Positions 15,728-20,558 of a DNA stretch of 20,558 nucleotides are shown here, piece after piece. Within the stretch, counting starts at the first letter, position 1; each line of letters opens with the position of its first letter. Under the pieces are notes generated by a model, which was given only the letters and a program-made list of their open reading frames with translations, was not told the origin of the DNA and did not search any database. Both the position numbers and the translations under genes were made by a program. Source of the DNA: Rhodospirillaceae bacterium (GTDB lineage Bacteria > Pseudomonadota > Alphaproteobacteria > DSM-16000 > Inquilinaceae); assembly GCA_020425485.1 (NCBI GenBank), contig JAGQRL010000152.1, forward strand, positions 1 to 20,558. Direction: 5' to 3'.

Positions 15728-15745
15728 CATGGCCGGACAACGCCG

Positions 15746-17677
15746 ATGACTTCCCAGAGTGCACACCACACGGCAGAGGCCGCCGAGCTTCCGCCGACCA
15801 CGGTTCAGGACCGCAAGTCAGGCACCGGGGCACGCCCCGCTGAGGTGCTTCAGGAACATATTGTCGAGATCGTCAGCGATTCCGGCGAAGGCGCGCAGCG
15901 CTGCGGCCAGTCGCTCGCCGCCATCGCCGCACGCTCGGGAAACGGCATCTGGACGGTGGAGATCATTCCCGCCGAAATCCAGCCGCCGCCCCGCTCCATC
16001 GCCGGCGCCAGCGGCAACCGCGTCCGCATGGCCTCCCACCGCGTCACCAATGTGGGCGACGAGGCCGACCTTGTGGTCGCCTTCAACGAACAGGTTCTTT
16101 TGAGCCGGCTGCGCGCGGGCGAAGTGAAGCCGGGCGCCATCATCCTCATCGACGACTGCTGGGCGAACGATCCCGATCGGGAGATCGCCAAGAACTACGA
16201 GAAAGTCAGTGCCGAGGTGCGGGCGGCCGGTTACCGGCTCTACGAAGTGCCGATGGAGGCGGAGTGCCAGAAGCTCGTGCCCGACCCCCGGCGCGGCAAG
16301 AACATGTTCGTGCTCGGCATGCTCTGCGCCATCTACAGCCTCGACGAGGCGCTGGCGCGAACACAGGTGCGCCTGACCTTCGCCAAGAAGGATCAGAAGA
16401 TCGTCGATGCCAATATCGAGCTGCTCGATGCCGGCCGCGCCTGGGCAACCGCCAACCTGGACCTGCGCTATGAGATCCCGACGCCGCCGGTCACCGAACC
16501 CCAGGTGGTGACGAACGGCAATGCGGCACTGGCACTCGGCGTCGTGGCGTCGGGCATGGAAGTCTGCGCGATGTACCCGATCACGCCGGCAACCTCCGCC
16601 TCCCACTACCTCAGCGCCGTGTTCGAGAAGGTCGGTTGCGTCGTTCACCAGGCGGAGGACGAGATTGCCGCCTGCACCTTCGCCATCGGCGCGTCCTATG
16701 CCGGCAAATGCGCCGTCACCATCACCTCGGGGCCGGGCCTTTCGCTGAAGCAGGAGGCCATCGGCTTGGCGGTGATGGCCGAGATACCGCTGGTCGTCAT
16801 CGATGTGCAGCGCGGCGGTCCCAGCACCGGGCTGCCCACCAAGGTGGAACAGGGCGACCTGATGTCCGCCATCTTCGGCGGGCACGGCGATGCGCCCAAG
16901 GTGGTGATGGCGGCATCGACGATCGAGGACTGCTTCTATTCGGTGATCACGGCCCGCAAGATCGCCGAGACCTTCAACATGGTCGTCGTCATCCTCTCCG
17001 ATGCCGCCCTGTCCACCGCACAGCAGCCGTTTCCGCGGCCCAAGTTCAACGCCGACTGGCTGGCCCCGCCGGTGGACCAGAGTGCCGTGCCGCTGGAATC
17101 CCGCCCCTATGACTGGGACGAGCGCACCGGGATCATGACGCGCTTCATCCCGGGCCAGCCCAACGGCATGCATTGCCTGACCGGGCTGGCGCACGACCGC
17201 GGCAGCCACGTCGCCTACGACCCGGAGATCAACGAGGAGGGGCTGCTGAACCGCAGCCGCAAGCTCGCGGCGTTGCAGACCACGCTGCGGCTGGCGCCTG
17301 TGTTCGGCGACGACGAGGGCGACCTGCTGCTGATCGGCTGGGGCAGCACCAAGGGCGCCATCGAGGAAGCGGTGACCCGCCTGCGCGCCCGTGGCCGCCG
17401 CGTCTCCTCGCTGCATCTGAAGTTCCTGCAGCCGATGGCGTCCGGCATCGACACGGTGATGCGCCGGTTCGCCAAGGTGATGACGATCGAAAACAACTGG
17501 AACGATCCGCCCGACGATCCGCTGATCACTCCCGACAACCGCCGCTATTCCAGCGTGGCGATGTTGCTGCGCGCCCGCTGGCTGGTGGATGTGGACTGCT
17601 GGGGCAAGGCGCGGGGACAGCCGCTGAAACCGGGCGCGATTGAACAGGCCGCCCTGGCCAAGCTGGATAAGGCATGA
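15746..17677 (+). CDS. korA: 2-oxoacid:acceptor oxidoreductase, fused gamma-alpha subunit (KorA type)
   Basis: This 643-residue subunit fuses an N-terminal gamma domain (about 35-215) to an alpha domain (about 250-640), as in two-subunit 2-oxoacid:ferredoxin oxidoreductases that decarboxylate a 2-oxoacid to an acyl-CoA. The diagnostic 'YPITP' is at 277-281, the ThDP-contacting glutamate is probably E304 in 'QAEDE', and 'DVQRGGPSTGLPTK' spans 353-366. The first 30 residues are a low-complexity leader. The ribosome-binding site of ATG 15746 is weak, and a short frame at 15729-15749 ends across it, which may couple it to the upstream gene. Substrate (2-oxoglutarate, pyruvate, or another oxoacid) cannot be assigned. 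The NfnAB-like genes suggest NADP(H) rather than free ferredoxin as final partner, as known for KorABC of Azoarcus evansii. Confidence 0.9.
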   Translation: MTSQSAHHTAEAAELPPTTVQDRKSGTGARPAEVLQEHIVEIVSDSGEGAQRCGQSLAAIAARSGNGIWTVEIIPAEIQPPPRSIAGASGNRVRMASHRVTNVGDEADLVVAFNEQVLLSRLRAGEVKPGAIILIDDCWANDPDREIAKNYEKVSAEVRAAGYRLYEVPMEAECQKLVPDPRRGKNMFVLGMLCAIYSLDEALARTQVRLTFAKKDQKIVDANIELLDAGRAWATANLDLRYEIPTPPVTEPQVVTNGNAALALGVVASGMEVCAMYPITPATSASHYLSAVFEKVGCVVHQAEDEIAACTFAIGASYAGKCAVTITSGPGLSLKQEAIGLAVMAEIPLVVIDVQRGGPSTGLPTKVEQGDLMSAIFGGHGDAPKVVMAASTIEDCFYSVITARKIAETFNMVVVILSDAALSTAQQPFPRPKFNADWLAPPVDQSAVPLESRPYDWDERTGIMTRFIPGQPNGMHCLTGLAHDRGSHVAYDPEINEEGLLNRSRKLAALQTTLRLAPVFGDDEGDLLLIGWGSTKGAIEEAVTRLRARGRRVSSLHLKFLQPMASGIDTVMRRFAKVMTIENNWNDPPDDPLITPDNRRYSSVAMLLRARWLVDVDCWGKARGQPLKPGAIEQAALAKLDKA

Positions 17678-17687
17678 GGACCGACCG

Positions 17688-18680
17688 ATGACCGCTTCGA
17701 TGAGCCAGTGCCTGATGCAGATGGTGCGGACGGACTACACGATGGCCGACTACCAGAGCGAGATCGTGCCGCGCTGGTGCACCGGCTGCGGCGACAACGC
17801 GATCCTTGCGGCCATGCAGCGGCTGTGCCGCGACGAGCAGCTACCGCCGGAAAAGACCGTCTGCGTGTCCGGGATCGGCTGCGCCTCGCGCCTGCCCCAC
17901 TACATGAACGCCTACGGCTTCCACGGCATCCATGGCCGTGCCCTGCCGGTGGCCGAAGGGATCAAGATCCGCCGCCCCGACCTGCACGTCTTCGTCACCA
18001 CCGGCGACGGCGATTGCTGCAGCATCGGTGCGGCGCACTGGCTGCACGCCGTGCGCTACAACATGAACATGACGCTGCTGCTGCACGACAACGAGGTCTA
18101 CGGACTGACTAAGAAGCAGGCGTCCCCCACCTCGCCGAAGGGATTGAAGAGCAACACCACGCCCTCCGGCGCCACCCTGAATGCGCTGAACCCGCTGACG
18201 GTGACGCTGGGCATCACCAACGTCTCCTTCGTCGCCCAGGCGGTCGACTGGATCCCCGACCTGCTCTACGAGATCCTGTCGAAGGCCTATCACCACAAGG
18301 GCTTCTCCTTCATCCGCATCCTCCAGCGCTGCCCGAACTTCATGGAGCACCGCTTCGACGATTTCGTGCGCGATCCGTCGAGCACCCGCATCCTCACCCA
18401 TGGCAACGGGCTGCGCCTGAAGCCGGAGCTGTCGCGGGTCTACAAGAACCAGCAGACCCACGATCCGCTCGATCTGGCCGAAGCGTTCACGCTGGCGCGG
18501 CTGGAGCATGAGATCCCCGTGGGCATCCTCTACAACGACCCCTCGGTGCCCTGTTACGAGGAGCTGCGCGCCGGCGAACGGCCGAGCACCCCTGCTTTGG
18601 TGGAGACGGTGCTGAACGAGGAGTTCGACAAGGTCGGCATCTGGCCTGACGCAGCCGCCGCCGCGCAGATCGGGGAATAG
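17688..18680 (+). CDS. korB: 2-oxoacid:acceptor oxidoreductase beta subunit (KorB type)
   Basis: This 330-residue ThDP-binding beta subunit is the partner of the preceding gamma-alpha fusion. The cluster ligands C31 and C34 ('WCTGCGD'), C65 ('GIGCASR') and C215 ('QRCPNF') have the spacing of the single [4Fe-4S] cluster in archaeal two-subunit oxoacid oxidoreductases. The ThDP motif begins at 'GDGDCCSIG' (107-115) and ends at 'HDNEVYGLTKKQASPTS' (133-149). No extra ferredoxin domain is present. The frame is open from 17640 inside the previous gene, but GAGGA 7 bases before ATG 17688 supports that start. Electrons should pass from this cluster to a ferredoxin or directly to the flavoproteins encoded upstream. 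Confidence 0.92.
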   Translation: MTASMSQCLMQMVRTDYTMADYQSEIVPRWCTGCGDNAILAAMQRLCRDEQLPPEKTVCVSGIGCASRLPHYMNAYGFHGIHGRALPVAEGIKIRRPDLHVFVTTGDGDCCSIGAAHWLHAVRYNMNMTLLLHDNEVYGLTKKQASPTSPKGLKSNTTPSGATLNALNPLTVTLGITNVSFVAQAVDWIPDLLYEILSKAYHHKGFSFIRILQRCPNFMEHRFDDFVRDPSSTRILTHGNGLRLKPELSRVYKNQQTHDPLDLAEAFTLARLEHEIPVGILYNDPSVPCYEELRAGERPSTPALVETVLNEEFDKVGIWPDAAAAAQIGE

Positions 18681-18684
18681 CGCC

Positions 18685-20558
18685 ATGCCTGAGGCCCGGG
18701 TCGCACCCCCCGCCCTGCCCCAAGGTGCCGGCGGCCCCGCTGCCGACCTCGCCCACCCGCCGTTGCGGTCAGCCCTGTTTGCCCGCTACCAGCACCTGGA
18801 AAGCCTGCGCTACGACTATCCGCTGGTGCTGATCGAGGGCGAGGACACCGCACACACGCTGGTGCGCCCGCTCACCCGCATCGTCGATGACGTGCTGAAG
18901 GCGGCGGCACCGCCCGATGCGTCGGGCGAAGCGATCCGGCGCCAGGTGCTGCAGCTTGAAGACAGGATCCGCCACCAGGTTGCCCGCGGCGAGGAAGGCC
19001 GGCTCAGCGATCTGTGGCGGTCGTGCGCCGAGGACCTCGTCCGCGACAGCGGCGAAGAGAGCTTCGGCCCGATCGACACCAATCTGGACAAGGCGCGGCA
19101 CAGCCTGCGCGTCGACGGCCGGGTGATCGGCTGCGACGAGACGGCGCCGGCCAAGCTGCTGATCCATGCGTGGAAGGCCAAGCACAGCGCCAAGGGGCGC
19201 CGCTTCCGCAAGACCGTCGAAGGCCTCATCCTGCGGCTCAACGACATCCTCAGATCCGATCACATGAAATCGGACGAGGCGCATGGCGCGACGGCCCTGG
19301 CCTCATCCCTGGGCTCGAACGACGACGGCACCATCGATTTTCAGGCGCTGTCGACGGTGCTGCACCGGGTGAGGCCGCAGGACAGGCTGCCCGAAGCCCG
19401 CGTCCGCCGCATCAAATCCGCCCTGGAGGTGCTGCAAAGCCAGGCGTTCTTCGGGCCGGGCCGCGCATCGCAATCCAGCCCGGCCAGGGGTGCTCCCTAC
19501 GACTATGTGTTCCATAGCTGCTCGCAAGCGCTCGACGCGCACCGCGACCGGCTGCCCGACGTGCTGGCCTTCTCCAAGGCGCTGGCGGTGGCCGAGCTGG
19601 AGGTGGAGAACAAGTACCGGCCGGCCCTGCACGACCCGATCTTCGAGCACTTCGACGAAAGCGATCTGACCGCCGATCAGCTCACCCTGCTGCCGTCTGC
19701 CCTGATCTGCCTGCGCGACGGCGTCACGGAAACCGCGGAAATCGCGCGCGCCTACGAAGCGCTTGCCAGCGGCCTGCCGATCACCGTGGTGATCCAGACC
19801 GATGACATCCTCGGCTCCACCGCACCCAAGCCGGCGCCCAATTCCTTCGGTGCGGGAACGGCGCGGCTGGCGGCGATGGCCATGGGGCTGAACAACGCTT
19901 TCGTGTTGCAGGCCACGAGTGCCGATCTCTACCGGATGCGGGAGGCGCTGCTGCGCGGCATCCACTACGAAGGGCCGGCGCTGTTCAGCATCTATTCCGG
20001 CGCGACGGCCACGGCACCGGGCGTGCCCGCCTACATCCTGGCGGCGGCAGCCACCGAATCCCGCGCCTTCCCCAGCTTTTCCTACGACCCCGCGGCGGGG
20101 GCGGACTGGGCGGCACGGTTCGACCTGTCGCACAACCCGCAGCCGGCGGTGGACTGGCCGGACCATCGGATCGACTTCGAGGATCGCGAAGGCCAGCGGG
20201 CGTATGAGACGATGCGCTTCACCTTCGCCGACTTCGCCATCTGCGACACGCGGTATGCGCGCTTTGCCCATCCGGTCGCCCGCGCGCAGTGGACGGGCGA
20301 GATGATCGCGGTGTCCGACTGGCTTGCCCTGCCGGATGAACCGGAGACGGTGCAGGGTGTCTATGTGCTGGGCGTGGACGACCAGAACCGGCTGATGCGC
20401 GTCACCGTCGACGCCAAGATCATCGAAGCGGCGCGGCGCTGCAACGATGCCTGGCGCCGCTTGCAGGAACTGGCCGGGATCAACAATTCCCACGCGCTTC
20501 GCCAGCTCGCCGCAGCCCGGCGCGAGCGCGAAGATGCGGCCCGCGCCGGCGAGCCCGC
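18685..20558 (+). CDS. Partial: PFOR-like large protein of unknown role, cut by window end
   Basis: An uninterrupted frame of 624 codons starts at ATG 18685, four bases after the korB stop, and leaves the window without a stop. The first 330 residues are charged and helical and I do not recognise them. From about residue 345 the sequence looks like the ThDP-binding C-terminal region of pyruvate:ferredoxin oxidoreductase. 'VVIQTDDILGST' (near 367-378) stands where the oxidoreductase has its Asp-Asn/Thr loop. 'LAAMAMGLNNAFVLQAT' and 'EGPALFSIYSG' follow, then 'ESRAFPSFSYDP' and 'HNPQPAVDW' (to about 489), like the end of that domain. No CxxC cluster motif is seen in the visible part, and no clear GDG motif, so it is probably not a second active decarboxylase unless later domains add clusters. 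It could be an accessory or electron-transfer subunit of the oxidoreductase. The family call by eye is moderate. Confidence 0.6.
   Translation, partial: MPEARVAPPALPQGAGGPAADLAHPPLRSALFARYQHLESLRYDYPLVLIEGEDTAHTLVRPLTRIVDDVLKAAAPPDASGEAIRRQVLQLEDRIRHQVARGEEGRLSDLWRSCAEDLVRDSGEESFGPIDTNLDKARHSLRVDGRVIGCDETAPAKLLIHAWKAKHSAKGRRFRKTVEGLILRLNDILRSDHMKSDEAHGATALASSLGSNDDGTIDFQALSTVLHRVRPQDRLPEARVRRIKSALEVLQSQAFFGPGRASQSSPARGAPYDYVFHSCSQALDAHRDRLPDVLAFSKALAVAELEVENKYRPALHDPIFEHFDESDLTADQLTLLPSALICLRDGVTETAEIARAYEALASGLPITVVIQTDDILGSTAPKPAPNSFGAGTARLAAMAMGLNNAFVLQATSADLYRMREALLRGIHYEGPALFSIYSGATATAPGVPAYILAAAATESRAFPSFSYDPAAGADWAARFDLSHNPQPAVDWPDHRIDFEDREGQRAYETMRFTFADFAICDTRYARFAHPVARAQWTGEMIAVSDWLALPDEPETVQGVYVLGVDDQNRLMRVTVDAKIIEAARRCNDAWRRLQELAGINNSHALRQLAAARREREDAARAGEP

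Noticed and set aside
13982..17416. Minus-strand open frames of over 500 codons opposite the NfnB-like and korA genes
   Set aside because: They lie opposite unmistakable Fe-S and ThDP proteins; composition is low-complexity His/Asp/Gly/Arg, as expected from the complementary strand.
19303..20493. A 396-codon minus-strand open frame near the right end
   Set aside because: The plus-strand frame there continues without a stop from 18685 and shows PFOR-like sequence, so the reverse frame is a shadow.

Overview
The window is GC-rich, tightly packed bacterial DNA with short gaps, overlapping start/stop codons and no RNA genes. The gene types (a TRAP transporter, a TetR regulator, a fused dehydroshikimate dehydratase, and an NADPH-linked 2-oxoacid oxidoreductase cluster) suggest an alphaproteobacterium. 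That placement is by impression; no marker gene is present.

Layout. (1) A TauE/SafE-type membrane exporter sits at the left edge on the plus strand (188-931). It converges on (2) a six-gene minus-strand block, 9052 down to 998: quinate/shikimate-type dehydrogenase, HMG-CoA-lyase-family enzyme, TIM-barrel sugar-phosphate-isomerase-like protein, CoA-acylating aldehyde dehydrogenase, acetolactate-synthase-type ThDP enzyme, and a two-domain 3-dehydroshikimate dehydratase (QuiC type). (3) Divergent from it is a TetR regulator (9194-9895), then a complete DctPQM TRAP transporter (10120-13021) for an organic acid. (4) A second plus-strand operon (13252 to the window edge) encodes an NfnA-like and an NfnB/GltD-like flavoprotein, both subunits of a 2-oxoacid:acceptor oxidoreductase, and a large open frame resembling a degenerate pyruvate:ferredoxin oxidoreductase domain, cut by the window end.

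How it may work together. The simplest reading is regulated uptake and breakdown of a cyclic hydroxy-acid such as quinate or shikimate: TRAP import, oxidation by the dehydrogenase, and conversion of 3-dehydroshikimate to protocatechuate by QuiC. That leaves four genes unexplained. Their set (TIM-barrel enzyme, ThDP enzyme, CoA-acylating aldehyde dehydrogenase, C-C lyase) parallels inositol catabolism (IolE, IolD, IolA, IolJ). It suggests a second, non-aromatising ring-opening route whose 2-oxoacid product could feed the oxidoreductase operon. This is inference.

Regulatory DNA. A TGACTCA-cored motif recurs in the tetR/dehydrogenase promoter region and upstream of dctP, so the TetR protein may control both. 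Other structures: a 12-bp-stem hairpin between dctP and dctQ, a 14-bp triple tandem repeat plus a 12-bp palindrome upstream of the lyase gene, and two dyads upstream of the last operon. No stretch over 300 bases lacks a gene. Positions 1-187 and 932-997 show nothing I can support.
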